From Plantago major (taxonomy: Eukaryota; Streptophyta; Magnoliopsida; Lamiales; Plantaginaceae), in contig JAIFAC010000263.1 in the NCBI GenBank assembly GCA_026545765.1, positions 62,001 to 126,000 on the forward strand: a stretch of 64,000 bases of DNA, in the 5' to 3' direction. The position numbers and the translations under genes are program-made. Below, in pieces: positions 23,497-36,231 of this stretch; the first letter of the stretch is position 1, and each line of letters begins with the position of its first letter. The notes below the pieces were generated by a model. It was not told where the DNA came from. It made no database searches and saw nothing but the letters and a program-made list of their open reading frames with translations.

Positions 23497-25052
23497 TGTT
23501 AGAATATCTGCTTAGATTTTGATCAAGAACCTAATGACTTATCTTAGCTCAGAAAGGTGGTTAGTACTCTTGGTTCAATTGAACGCTATAAAAGAGGAAA
23601 CTCACTAATTTGATAGTCTAGCAAATCTTGTATAGGATGTTAGGTCTCTGAATGTAATTTTTTATTCCTCTAAAGAAGACCAAGAAGAAGGCATCCAAAG
23701 CAGAAAAGTTCAACGGATTTGAAGATTTGAAGATCGCATAAGATTGTCAAGACAAGGGTTTTCAGATACTTATGACCAGACATCTCAAGACACAAGAGTT
23801 TTTAAATAAACAAAGGTTGCAAAAGATATCCGAGAAATAAAAGGTTTCAAATGAGGAAAGTGCCCACATATATCTACACTCGATACCTCGACATAAACTA
23901 TGTTTCGAAAAGAAATATATTATAAAAGTTGTTTCAACAAGTGGTATCTCGAGTTGTGATAATCTCGAAAAGGACGCAAAACTTCGAGAACTCGATAGTA
24001 TAAGATCTCGACATAATGCATAGTTCCGCTGACACTACAGACAAAGTATAGTACAATGCATTCAATGCACGGACAGAGATGTCTGAATAAAACGCTAGCT
24101 TCAAGAAGAAGACAAACGATTACAAGATTATACTCAGATATCAATAGTTTGAATTTGATTTGCTTCAACGGATACTATTCAAACGGCACTCAAATTCATC
24201 TATAAATATCAACACTTAGACCGCTGAGAACACACCTTAGAAGACGTAACTTACATCAACACTATCTTTAAAACTTCTCAAGCATACTACTTACCTTCAA
24301 GCTTTCGTCATGCACCAAAGCTCTTGATTCTAAGTACAAAAGTTCTAAGTGTCCCGATCCTTAATAAGCATTGCTATTTGTGAAAGAGTCAATTAAGATT
24401 TGATATCCAGATTCATTCTCTTGAACATTTATCATCGATTGGTCAAGAAAGAACAAGATACCATACATTGCAAAGTGTATTAAGTATACTTGATTCTCGT
24501 AGCTATCTCGATAATCAACAAATTATTAAAGAAGCTCACCGACAAACTACCTTAACCAACACCTTAATCAAGCGTGGAGTATGTGAAGTACTTAGTTTGG
24601 GAAACTAAGGAACAACTCCAGAAAGAGGTTTCGAGCAGAAGTACTCAAGAGAAAGCGGGAATAACTCAGGGGAACACTTGGTTGGGAACCTAGTGTAATT
24701 AGGAATCGAGAGAAGATATTTGTAAGGTTACATCAATTATCTCCTTAGTGGATTCTAGGTCCGAGAAAGGTCAAGTGGATTAGTCAAGGATTACGCCACC
24801 TTCAGATACCACTATAAATAGACTTGTGTTATTTACTTTCTGCATTTATTAATTGCTTTATTTACCTTGCAAAGTATTTACACCTATCTTTCTAAGCATG
24901 TGCACTTATCACAGAAAAGTCTTCCGCCTTCGAATTAAGTATCGATATCCTCACAGATATCTCGAGAAATCGGTTTATCGACAAAAGTTTTAAAACACGA
25001 TTCATCCCCCCCCCCCCTTCAGTCTTTTACTTTGTCGTTATCTGGACCAACA
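23497..25052 (+). repeat. 5' LTR of copy B
   Basis: 1556 bp, TGTTAGAATATC...GGACCAACA. It contains about two minisatellite units (24585-24660) and a poly-C run (25006-25017). Compared with the 3' LTR, many CTG or CAG triplets are replaced by CG, for example TTTCGAAAAG (23902) against TTTCTGAAAAG (37980). Confidence 0.95.
24200..24208 (+). promoter_or_regulatory. LTR core promoter (TATA) of copy B
   Basis: CTATAAATATC, about 705 bases into the LTR; the same sequence is at 38291 in the 3' LTR. It is the likely start region for the genomic RNA. Inference from position and consensus. Confidence 0.55.
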
Positions 25053-25054
25053 AG

Positions 25055-25066
25055 TGGTATCAGAGC
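25055..25066 (+). other. Primer-binding site of copy B
   Basis: TGGTATCAGAGC two bases after the 5' LTR, complementary to the 3' end of plant initiator Met-tRNA, as usual in Ty1/copia elements. Confidence 0.9.
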
Positions 25067-25164
25067 TGGAGGTTCCCAAGCCTTCAGATCAACCTAGATC
25101 CCGTATAAGTGCCCACTAACCGCCACCTACACTTGATTTGTTTGGTTAGTGTGTTTGCCGCAGG

Positions 25165-26290
25165 ATGTCTTTATGACGCCCACCCTCAAGCCGTAGAATT
25201 ATGAGAAATGGAAGAACAACATGATGCTCCACCTAGAAGCCATCAAGGATTTAAATGATCAACGTGATAAAGAATGGCCCAATAGTTATTCAACAACTCA
25301 AGGTGTCATGGAGGTTTCTAATGGTAGAGACAGAGAACAAAGCGATGGGTCTTCATGCATAAATGCGCCAACCAAAGGAGACCGCCGCCAAGTTATTTAC
25401 GAACCAATGCTCAGAGAGCTCGACATCTAAGATGCCAAGAGAAATCGACCGGATGGTTAAAGCTCAGAATATCATCATACGCTCTACTCAGAGCACATAC
25501 AAGGTAAACTGGGTGCAAAACAATAAAGTGGCCTCGCAACCGATTGAAGAAATCAGGTGCATCGAGAAAACGGCGAAAATAAGTTCAAGTTTTGAAGCTC
25601 AAATTCCAAAACTTTAAACAAGGTCCCACAGAGACTCTTGAAGAACTTAGATTTCCGGTTTACAACACTTATGAGTGACATGGCTGCACTTGGTGAAAGT
25701 AATAGATATACCCAGTCAGAAAAGATTAAAACTATTGTGAGAAGTCTAAATCATAACTGGGAGCACACAAAGTTTTTCTACTTTAACCAAGGAATGCCAG
25801 ATATCACCCAAAGGAACTTTTCTCTCACCTTCACATCGCTGACTATGAGACAACTCAAAGAGAACAAACAACCTAAAAATAGCGTAATGTTGCTCTAGTT
25901 GCTCAAGGAACTTCAAAAGAAGGAAGGCAAGGAGGTGATCGAGGATGCTCATCAGAAAGCAAATGAGAAAATATGTCAGTCGGGAAATAGAGAGAAGAAA
26001 AGCCAAAGAGAAGCTGAAAAAGCATCTAGGCTCAAACTATCACCAGTTCAAAAATATGCAAAGCTCGCTGAAGAAGCCGACTCAAAAAGCATCTAGTACT
26101 GAGGAAGCAGAAATTGGAAACGATATATGTTTCTATTGTCAGAAACCTGGTCATTTCAAGAAGTATTGCCATTCCTTCAACAAACTAAATACAGGTGACA
26201 AGAAAGATAGAAGAAACTTCAAGAGAAGTCAGAGAGCTATGCTCACTGAAGAAAGCAAAAGATTCAACTCCAATCGGATGCTCTAGACAT
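25165..26290 (+). pseudogene. gag: Copia gag of copy B
   Basis: Capsid-nucleocapsid precursor, read in several frames. Segments in order are MMLHLEAIKDLNDQRDKEWP (25221), a central capsid-type helical block (25638-25898, with RFTTLMSDMAALGES and EKIKTIVRSLNHNWEH), a charged linker, and a CCHC zinc knuckle C-F-Y-C-Q-K-P-G-H-F-K-K-Y-C at 26128-26169. The knuckle has the CX2CX4HX4C spacing for RNA binding. An early ATG at 25165 is followed by a stop within four codons. At least four frame changes mean it is not translatable as written. Confidence 0.8.
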
Positions 26291-29200
26291 CGAGTCCGAC
26301 CGAGGATGAAGACTCGATGATTCTACACCGCCTTTCTCCAAAATGTGCGTGTTTCTCATGAAGTGATCGACTTTGGTCAAAAGAAGAAAGAAGTGTGGAG
26401 TGGCTAAAGAAATCTTTCCGTATATCTCTAACATTGAACCTTGTCTAATGGCCGATGAGGTAACACATACTTTGTTATACATATCAAAGTGATGAGGAAG
26501 GAATCAAAGATCCGAACATCTCAAGAGAGCTTGATCTCTACGAAAGAGAGTTTCTAATGGTCCGAAGCTAGAGCCAAATCTTTAAAGAAGAAAAGAATTC
26601 TCTTGAAAAGGAAAATTCAAAATTACTCAAGACATCTCGAGAAAAGGATGCCGAAATGCATTTCTCAAAGCTCGATATCCGAGACCTAAAAGTCACATGA
26701 AGAAGCATCGCCAATTTTCAAAAGAAATGTGAAGATCTTCTTTCTGAAAATGAAGAACTCAAAAAGAAAGAACTATCTTTTCAATCCTATGCCAAAGCTA
26801 GTGACACTCTTACTGAAGTACAATCTTATTTAAGAGATCCTTCATAAAAGAGAGGACTTGGGCTGGACACACAGACAGATAGTTCTACCACTCTGAATAA
26901 GAGTGATGAAAGAAGAACATTTGTCGTTTCAAGAAGGTGGTTCCCAAACAACCTACAAGACGGGTCGAAGCTAAGGTTGTTGACAAAGGAAAGGCAGTTG
27001 CGACCAAACCTTTGTGGGAAAAATAAGTCCAAAACAAATCTGTTGGGAATATTTCTGAAAAGATACATAACACTGAAAAGTGTAATCACCCACAGTGCTA
27101 TGTCTCTCAGAAAGGAAAAATTGTAGGAGCTGACAAATTCTCCTATGTCACGTTTTCTGGAAATAAAATAGATTACCCAGAGACTAGCAAAGTCACGAGA
27201 AAAGATCTCAGATAGCACCGTGTGCTCGAATGGTATCGCTATAAAGCCATCGGAAACAACTTGCTCGTGAGTACAAACAAGAGCAAGAACGATGGTTAAA
27301 GCTAGAATTGCTCACAAAGAATTAGCGTATGGAAGATGAATCAAGCCATCGAAAATTTGAATGCCGTATTAGAAGAAATCTGCTAGGAAAGCTAAGTTTG
27401 TCGAGAATTAGACTCGTAAACCCGACAGTATCCAAGCACCAAATGGAGCACCAAGGAACACACCAAGGAAGAAAATAGTTCTTAATAACAATGATACTAA
27501 TCATTTAACTAGAATTCTCCTTATGTTCCTCGTTAGACAAAAGAATGTTCCTAAGAAATTCATTCAAAATGGATTCCTACCGGAAGATTCTTTAGTCCAG
27601 ATGGTTCCATTGTTGGTATGAGAACATAATCTCCCTCGCTTTGTGCGTAACACTCTAAAGACTAATCCAAAGTGGCATTTTGATAGTGGATGTGGGAAGC
27701 ACATGACAGAGACAAAGCAAATCGATTGACTACGTAAAGTGCAATGATGGACCAATTATCGTGTTTGTCGAGGAGATGAAAATCCAACCATAGGATTTGG
27801 CAATCAAGTTTGGAGCCCTTACAATCTCAAGTACTACATGTAAATGGATTAAAATATAATCTCCTAAGCATGAGTCAACTAGTAGACAAAGGGTACACTA
27901 TCAAGATCAAGTCAAAACTATGCAAAGTGATCGACAATGAGTCAAAGCATACTACCTTGGTTGCAAAGCGAAGGAAATCTTTTATGTTGGGCATCAGCAT
28001 CCGCCACAAATCAAGAATGTCTCATGGTGAGTCAATCTGCCACATCAAGAAAATTGGCTATGGCATAAAAGAATGAGTCACTTGAATTTCAAAACTCAAC
28101 AAGCTAGCCAAGAAAGAGTCAGGTCGGTTTACCCAAAATGGCATATAGAAAAGATGGTATATGCTCATCACCACAAATGGAAAAACAATCCAAAACATCT
28201 TTCAAGTCTAAAACTAGACATTCCAAAGGAAAGGCCAACGTAAATGTTACATATGGATCTTTTGAATCCTTTGTAACTACTTATGCAGAAAGAAGTTTGG
28301 TCCGTTGTTGTTGATGATTACTCAAGATTCACTGGGTTGTCTTTCTCAAAAAAATCATGCAAGGGTCGAGATACACAACTTGTCAATAAGCTCAAGTCAT
28401 GAAAATGACAAGGTATCTCAGAATCGTAATGCACTATGGTACCGAGTTTGTCGAAGCCTAGAACCAAAGACATAAAAGAGTTTTGTACCGCAAAGGTATA
28501 CACCATCAACTATCTTCCGAAGAACACCAAAACAAAATGGTGTTGCCGAAAGGAAGAATAGGACCCTAAAAGAAGCGCAAGAACAATGCTCACGACATCG
28601 AAATAAGTGAAATCTATCGGGTTGAAGTCAGAACACAAAGATGCTACACTCAAAATAGATGTCTGATTAACAACACCTTGACAAAACTCCTTACGAGCTT
28701 TTCATTGGTAGATTTCTAGTATCAAACATCTAAGGGTGTTTGCTGCGTATGTTTCGTTTCTTAACAATGGAAAAGAATACTTGAGAACATTTCAACCAAA
28801 GGCGTATGAAGGAGTATTTCGTTATTATTCTCAATAGCAAAGCCTATAGAATCTACAGCTAAAGAACGCAAAAGATTAAGGAATCTGTTCATGTAGTATT
28901 CTATGAAGGAAACAAGAAAATACCCTTGAATGATGATCTCTCAGATAGGTTCAAAGATCTGATGATCAAAGATTCTGAAAAAGGATCCTCAAAAGGAAAC
29001 AATTCTATCATTCAAATAGAGGATGAGTTTGACGATGAAAAGCAACCATTGCTTAGTAACAACCAGATGACTCTAAGACATGATGAAGAATTTCCTATGA
29101 GAATTCCAGATATGGAACAGGTTACCGAGAACCTTCATCATGAAAAGGTATCTGAAAATGAGATTGCTGAAATGCAAGTTCCAGATATCTCTAACACTGA

Positions 29201-30968
29201 AAAAGTGTCAAATATCCATGGCATTTCCCATGTGTCAGATATCTCGACATCGCATAAGTATCCCATCAAGATCATATCGTTCACACTCAAATCAAAATGA
29301 TATTAATCCTACTAGTTCAAAACCCATTATGAAATGGATAAGAAATCATCCAAGAAGGATGTGATCGTCCCATAGACCAAGGAGTTAGAACTAGAAGAGC
29401 AATCACCGAAATGCAAATTGTTCTATGGATGTTTCATCCCAAATATTGAACCTAAAACTAAAGAAGAAGCATTAAAGGATCAAGATTGGATCTCTGCAAT
29501 GCAAGAAGAGTTGGATCAATTTGAGAGAAACAAAGTTTGGAAACTGGTTCCATTTGTTGACGGAATATCTCAGAATCGAACCAAGTGGGTTTTCGTAAAC
29601 AAATGAATGAGTCCGTGAAATAACCAGAAACAAAGCTAGGTTGGTTGCCAAGGGATTCACCCAGAGTGAAGGACTAGATTTTGATGAATCTTATACACCA
29701 GTTGCAAGATTCGATGCAATAAGACTCTTTCTAGCCTTTGCAGCTCATAATGACTTTACAGTTTATCAAATGGATGTCAAGAGTGCATTCCTAAATGGTG
29801 AACTTGCTGAGGAAGTCTATGTTGAGTAACCACCAGGTTTTGAAGTTTCCTCAGAAAGTAGGATGGTCTATAAGCTCGTAAAGCTCAGATATGAAACAAG
29901 CTCCAAGAGCATGGTATGATACATTGGCCAGATACCTACTAGAAAGTGGTTTCAAGAAAGGAGATGTTGATAAAACACTCTTCACATTAAACCATGATGG
30001 GAAACTACTTTTAGTTCAAGTATATGTTGATGACATTATATTTGGATCTAAAGACAAGCAACTTTGTGAAGACTTTGCTGAACTCATGAAATGTAAATTT
30101 GAGATGAGCATGATGGGAGAATTAAATTACTTCCTAGGGCTGCAAGTCAAGCAACTCAATGATGGAATATTCATTAGTCAAACAAAGTATGCAAAGGACA
30201 TGCTCAACAAGTTTAATTTAAAGCCTTCTGAAAATAATGCTAAGATACCTATGAGCATTGGAACCAAAATGACCTATACTGAATCTGACAAGAGTGTTGA
30301 AGAACATAAGTATAGGAAATTGATCGGTCTCACTGCACTTCCCGCAAGTAGACCTCGATATTCAATATGCTTGGAGGTAAAAGGATTTCGATAAACCCAA
30401 TGCAATCGCACTACAACTTCGCTATGAAAATATTGAGGTATGTAAAAGGTACTGTAGAAGTTGGATTGTGGTATCCAAAAGACAGTGGATTGAGTTTAGT
30501 TGGCTATTCAGATGCCGACTATGCTGGATCATTACTTGATAGAAAAAGCACCTCAGGAACTTGTCAATTTCTTGGTGCTAGATTGATATCTTGGTTTAGC
30601 AAGAAACAAAATTCAATTGCTACATCTAACAGAGGTCAATATATTGTCATTGGGTGTTGTGCTTCACGTAAATTGTGGATACAAAGAATAACTCAGAGAC
30701 TATGGACTCAATGAAGAGAAAACTCCCATTTTCTGTGACAACACAACTGCTATTTGCCATACTCAGAAATCCTAAGTTTCATGCAAAAACAAAGCACATT
30801 GATGTTAGACACCACTTCATCAGAGACCATGTTGAAAAAGGCAATATAGAGATACTCAAGATTGGCACTGAGGACCAACTTGTAGATATCTTCACTAAGC
30901 CACTACAAGAAAGTAGATTCTCAGTCTTAAGACATAGTCTTGGACTAATGGAGCTACCAAAGAACTGA
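26290..30968 (+). pseudogene. pol: Copia pol of copy B (protease, integrase, RT, RNase H)
   Basis: Order: protease motif W-H-F-D-S-G-C-G-K-H-M-T at 27673-27708; GAG-pre-integrase block (27810-28080, with MSQLVDKGYTIKI); integrase (about 28180-28740, heavily shifted, with PKQNGVAERKNRTLKEA near 28530); linker 28926-29300; RT from 29470 ([39 protein letters not shown]), with Y-V-D-D at 30023-30034; RNase H to the TGA at 30966 (DADYAGS, RKSTSGTCQFLGARLISW, TKHIDVRHHFIRD, DIFTKPL). Wording such as FEMSMMGELNYFLGLQVKQL is typical of the SIRE lineage (family knowledge). Stops in the RT (for example at 29827) and frameshifts disable it. Confidence 0.9.
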
Positions 30969-31725
30969 AAAGTTCGATATCCAAGAAGATATCAAAGGAG
31001 AGAGAAAAGGAATCGAACGGTATCCAGAGAAGAGGAATCGAACGGTATCCGTAAACCAAAGGCTAAAGGGTAAATGGTTATTTAAAGATTTCTAGACGGT
31101 ACTCAGACATCTAGATCACTCAAAGGAGGGGGAACACAAAAGAGAATAGTACAACTGCTACAAATAACTACTATCTTGAAATTTGTATTATTTCTATCTT
31201 TGTGTAAACCGTGAAAAGACAACAAGTATAAGATAGACTCGATACAAACAATATTCTCATTCACACAGAAACATGACTCAGATAGCTAATAGCCAAAATT
31301 CATTAAATGGGCACAATTACAATTGTTGATTGTGATCATTGCTGAAGAAGCAATGGTGACCTTTGATAAAATGGGCGATTGATCTTATCGGCGGAGATTA
31401 ATTCTCTGGAAGAAGTGAACTGTTGAAATTTCGACATGGTCCACTATGCACTTAATGCCTAACAAACTTTTACCCACGCCTCATCGCAATTACAGACACG
31501 CATATACAAAACTAATTTGTATGTATATGTTTGTTAGAATTACGTTGTTATATATATAGGATTTTGGCAAAAGAAATTACTACTTAATCCCACATTTTGT
31601 CTTACACAAGAATAGCAAAACCATTCTTCAACCTCTCGCAAATTTTTGTTAGTTTTTCCGCAAAGAATCACTAATCTCTCACCCAAATCTCTTTCGACTT
31701 TCAAACACTTGTACCATATAAAGAG
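30969..31725 (+). other. Non-coding spacer between pol and accessory ORF, copy B
   Basis: Contains ATCGAACGGTATCC twice (31012 and 31036) and a polypurine run AAAGGAGGGGGAACA (about 31121-31135), which could be a second, internal polypurine tract. It then holds the TATA-like site at 31549. The same arrangement, reversed, occupies 6804-7560 in copy A. Confidence 0.5.
31549..31560 (+). promoter_or_regulatory. Internal TATA-like site upstream of accessory ORF (copy B)
   Basis: TTATATATATAGG, about 175 bases before the ATG at 31726, conserved with copy A (6989-7000). Candidate promoter for a subgenomic accessory transcript. Confidence 0.4.
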
Positions 31726-33587
31726 ATGGCTCCTAAGCGCTCGTCACCCGTAAATCCTAATCTTCTACCACTGTATCCGAAAAGCAAGCACCAGAGTCAA
31801 GTTATAGTGAACAATCGATTGGTAGGAGACTTTAATCCCGATTATTGACTTCAAATCACAGATGATTTGGGTGGTGCCATGATTGAGGAGTACCTCATGG
31901 TCGCTGTTGAAAACCAAGCCGATAGGAAACTAATTTCGACATGCTTGAAAAGGCACAAATCAAGGGTTTTCTATCTTCTTCCCAAAGAGAGTTTCTTCAC
32001 CGGATGTATTAGAATTTATAACAACCTGTGATTATATCCTGTGTTTCTGAAGGCACTGCAATAGTGTCTGTAAAGACTAAGGTCCAAGGAAAGGAAATCC
32101 TTTTGGACTTAACAACTTTTTGTAAGTTATTTGATCTTCAAAATCTTGGAAAGGATTTTCAAATAGACACCAAGGATGAAGATCTCCTTGAAGGTGTAAA
32201 AGAGCTTTACAGTGGTGTGTGTGACACTGATAAACAAGATACACCCACTGATTTCAAGCTTCCTGACATCAGAACCAGACATCTGTTAGTTCACTAGGAT
32301 GTGTTGGCATGCATTCTTCACAGATGCTTTGATGGTCTACAAGGAGGTGCTGACCAGATAAGCCAAGAACGCTGGATGATGATGTTCTTGATGCAACAAC
32401 AAGACAAAAGGCTGGAAAACACTTTCAATTGGGGAAAGTACGCCTTTATGAAGTTTGTAAAGAAGATTCAAGGCTTTGAGCCTAAAATCGCTAAGGGACT
32501 TGCTGAGCCAAAGGCCACAGTGAGCTATGGTCTAAAGATATGCTACTTGCTGGAGAAGCTTGGAATTGAGCTCAGAGAAGGTCGATATAGCCAACAAGAA
32601 CTCTACTCTACAAATATGAGTATACGAACTTGATGAAAAGGTTACCGGATCTCGTAAAGGTTCCAAGAAGCGAAAGACCAAGAGGTATCGAGGTAAAGAT
32701 TACACCAAAAGCCCGTAACTTCACGAAAGAAGTTCCCGGCAAATCGTAAAACACACCCATTGTGGTTGTCGATTCCCAGATACCTACCGCCGCTACAGAT
32801 GAACTCATCAATGCTGCAAAAGAGGTATCGACTACTGAACAAGTAGACTCAGCAATAGAAAGTGCTTTCAGAAATGTTAAAACTACTGCCGAAAGCCTTG
32901 CTGATGAACTTATCAATGTCATAAAGAAAGTAGTGATAGATACCAAGCCCTATCTCAGTAAACCGCAGGATTATGGACCAATCGCCCTAATCGATGAGAG
33001 AGCTCTGACGATGAAGATGATTATTTAGTCATCTCTCAAGTCCCAAAGAAATCAAAAAGGGCTAAGGTTACTGAAAAAGTAACTAGTGTAGAGGTATCTG
33101 AAGAAGAACCTACACCACAAGTTGCTGAACAAGCACCTGTTTCAAAGGTTGCTGAAGAAGCAACTGTGTCCAAGGTCACTGGACAAATTACACCATCGTA
33201 TCAGAAAGATCAAGCATATCAAGATGCTCTGATGAGTGATACTCTAGTGTTGGAGGATACTGCCATTGCCTCAACACTCAAAAGTCTGTCTCAAGCACAA
33301 CAACCACAACAGCCAGATGTGGATACTACTGAAATGGTACTTGAGTTACGTACACCAAAGATCTTTCCTTGTCAAGAAAACTCGCAAAGTGCAGTTCCCC
33401 AACTCAATGAGAGGGATCAAACCGAGGCATCTACTCGTAATGATCAACTGTGGAGGCAACTAAGTTGCATACTGTGAAAGGTCCGGCACCAAACTTCCAA
33501 CAAAGAAGTGTTCCAAGAACAACAAGACTAATGATGGAAACTTCAAGTTCCAGAGACCAACAAACCGACAAAGCTCGTGTAGTAATG
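31726..33587 (+). pseudogene. Accessory ORF 5' exon region, copy B
   Basis: Starts at ATG 31726 (MAPKRSSPVNPNLLPLYPKS) and continues through several frames. The block 32028-32633 (DLTTFCKLFDLQNLGKDFQI; RHLLVH; LACILHRCFDGLQGGADQIS) resembles the helical domain found in plant transposon-associated accessory ORFs, but I cannot assign a function. From 32990 a Pro/Glu/Val-rich part carries about 12-residue repeats (VAEQAPVSKV, VAEEATVSKV). A donor ATG|GTTTAAC at 33588 and an acceptor TTACAG at 33654 bound a 67-bp intron leading into the exon chain. No transmembrane segment is evident. Confidence 0.5.
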
Positions 33588-33654
33588 GTTTAACTCTTTA
33601 CTTGTGATAACTTATGCCTAAATCTTGTTACTTATTATAATTTCTTTGTTACAG

Positions 33655-34840
33655 GCTGACTTAGAAACACAACAACAAGAGGAAGTCGCAGCATACCTCA
33701 TAATCGAGAAGGAGGCTTCCATAGCCTCACCACTTAAGGAACAGTGAGCCTGCCTCATGTAGAAAATAGTTCCTTAAAATATAACTCAGATATGTGCTTT
33801 ATACACTTGACTAATAAGTGTTTGTTTCTAATAGGCTCCAACTGAGAAGAAAAATGAAGAGACTGAAAAGTTTATCTCTTCATAGAGGAATCCAGAGACT
33901 TCCAAGGTCTCTGAAGAACGAGTATCTGAATCTTCTATAGAGAAGGTATTTCATTCAGATATCTATATTCTTCAAAGAACAAATCTCTGATCATTTTTCT
34001 CAAACTAACACATTCTACTTAACAGGTTCAAAAAGAAGTAGAAGTTGTTGAGGAGTTGCCCACTCAATCCTCACAACATATGGAAATTGATGAGGCATCA
34101 AGGTCTTCATCACAAGAAAAGATTCCAGAGACTGCACAAGTCTCTGAGAGACAAGTATCTGAGCCTCCAACGGAGGTAATTGACCTCTCAGATATCTGAT
34201 TTGTCACTAAAAAATTTCTTGATAAAATTCCTGAGTGTTATGTTTCTAATCTCAGGTTCAAGCAGAAAGAAAGGTTGATGAGAACCAGACTTCCAAGTTC
34301 CCACCTCACAACAAGATATCTGAGGAGCTCCCTACCTCAGTAGTACAAGTCTCTCGTTCGATGTATTCATTCAGGTAACTCAGAAACCTAACTACACAAA
34401 TACTCAGATATCTACACAAGTTTTGAATCTAACTCAAAACTCTTTCTTTCAGGCTCAAACAAGTGTGCAAAAGGCTACCGTGATTCTCAATGTAAGACCC
34501 GCTACATTCTTCAAGAATCACACGCTAAAGAAACATCTCAAGTGTTTCCGAAAGTGCAAAAGCTCAGAAGCTCATATCTGACAGAATTAACAAAGGTGAC
34601 TGATCACCAATTGAGAAGAGTCGAGCTGACTTGGAGAATTATGCCCATGCTATGTTCCCAACAGAGCAAAGACTTTTGCTACTCGATGCATAAGGACTTT
34701 ATCAAAGAAGTCGCACACAAGCTCATAGAAGCTTTTAAGAAGGCAGATGGTCGCACTGTAATGCAGATGGCATTCAAGCCTACTTTGCCCTGCACTCTAC
34801 AATGCATACCCTCCAACAAGAGGAGGTAATGTGCAAATGA
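33655..34840 (+). pseudogene. Spliced exon chain in the accessory ORF, copy B
   Basis: Counterpart of the chain in copy C. Exons: about 33655-33743 (ADLETQQQEEVAAY...), 33835-33945 (37 codons, one TAG), 34026-34175 (50 codons, open), 34256-34374 (119 nt, one base short of a multiple of three) and from 34453 onward. Introns 33946-34025, 34176-34255 and 34375-34452 are 80, 80 and 78 bp with GT and AG ends. The exon with the odd length contains a CG-type corruption (CTCGTTCGATG). The last exon keeps QAQTSV but then shifts frame. Splice sites and lengths match copy C exactly for three of the introns and two exons. Confidence 0.6.
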
Positions 34841-36230
34841 TCACTATTCCGTAAGTGATCAATCCGTCTCAAGATGAAGAAGAGAAGGAGACCGATGAGA
34901 ACAATTATGAAGATCCTCCTTCCGACCATCACAAGGATGAGGATAAGAAAGATGATGATGATGCCCCGCACTGTGATGAGGGATTCCACAAGGAAACAAT
35001 GCCTCAGCTGCTGAAAAGCACACTGAGAGGACATCACAGCAATCCCCTCCTCCATCTCCTCAGAAATCTACCCATCCATCTCCCCCAACACAAGGACTCT
35101 ACCAACAAGTAGTCGAGCACTCGAGAACAACACTCGTAAATATCGATGCACAAGCGTAGTTGCTCAACTCAAACAACTCATGGAGGAAGAACAACATCTA
35201 CATCTTCAATCGAAGAAAAGATAGTCAATCCAGAGTCAAGCCAGACAAACTTGAAGAACAAACACGCAAGGAAACGCAAGCTTACTCTGAGATTAAAGAG
35301 CTCCGGGACGCTGTTGACTATATTACTAAGGAGCTAGATGTCAACAAGCATCCAAGCAAAGCATGATGCTAAAGCTGCATCTTCACCAAAGAAACCATCC
35401 TCCAAAGGCAAGAAACCCATATCTGAGATGGTTGCCGCCTTCAAACCTTGATGAAGAAGTACAAGAGGATGAAGATCACTCAATGCGATGACTCAGATGA
35501 TGAAGAAGAGAACCTCGCGTAACATGCAAATGTTCACTTGGGAGTTTCTCACTTAAAGAGAAAACCGATAGCCCTCAAAGCTTCAAGAAGAAACCAAATC
35601 TCAACTCCCATGATTACATGGCGATACTGTGTTCGCAACTCTAAGAAAGGAGTTGTCTCAACAAAATGAAGAAGTAATTGCATCACCTCGTTGAAATGAA
35701 AAGTTCACCGAAGTTAATCACTCAAAGAACAACAAGCTTGGTCATTGCTCAGAGAGACCTAGGCATGGTAAGGGATGATGACAATAATCTTGCTGAAAAA
35801 GCCCTCAATGAGGCTAGCTATGCTGCTGGAAAAGCAGATGCTACTCAAGGCCCACTGGCAGAGCTCACTGATAAGGAAACAGTTCTTATCAAACAAAATC
35901 AGGAGCTCAAGGCCAATCTGAACAGCTTGGTCATTGCCATAACTATCTCAGAAGGCAACTTTCGTAATCCTTTCAGGATTCTTAGTCAGTCAACAATGAC
36001 TAAGGGGGAAGGATTTCAAGATGCTCAGAGGAAGAGGAAGAGGAAACAAAAGAAAATCTGAACAACCACCTCTCAGAATTAATAAGCCCTCCAAATGACC
36101 GCCTACAGATAGTGGCCACCACTCAGCAACTTCCTGAAAAAGGAATGACAACAAGGGCCAGAGCACAGAAACCTCCAAGGAGTACCAAGGCTCCAAGGAG
36201 AAGACAAGTAAGAGGGATTGATGAGTCTTC
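34841..36230 (+). pseudogene. Accessory ORF charged/coiled segment, copy B
   Basis: Frame-broken continuation, homologous to 16100-17443 of copy C. Recognisable pieces are QDEEEKETDENNYEDPPSDH (34864 region), the helical stretch LAEKALNEASYAAGKADATQ (about 35790), and a basic segment (TRARAQKPPRSTKAPRRRQ, 36148-36210) that could direct nuclear entry. No enzymatic motif is seen. Confidence 0.5.
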
Positions 36231-36231
36231 T

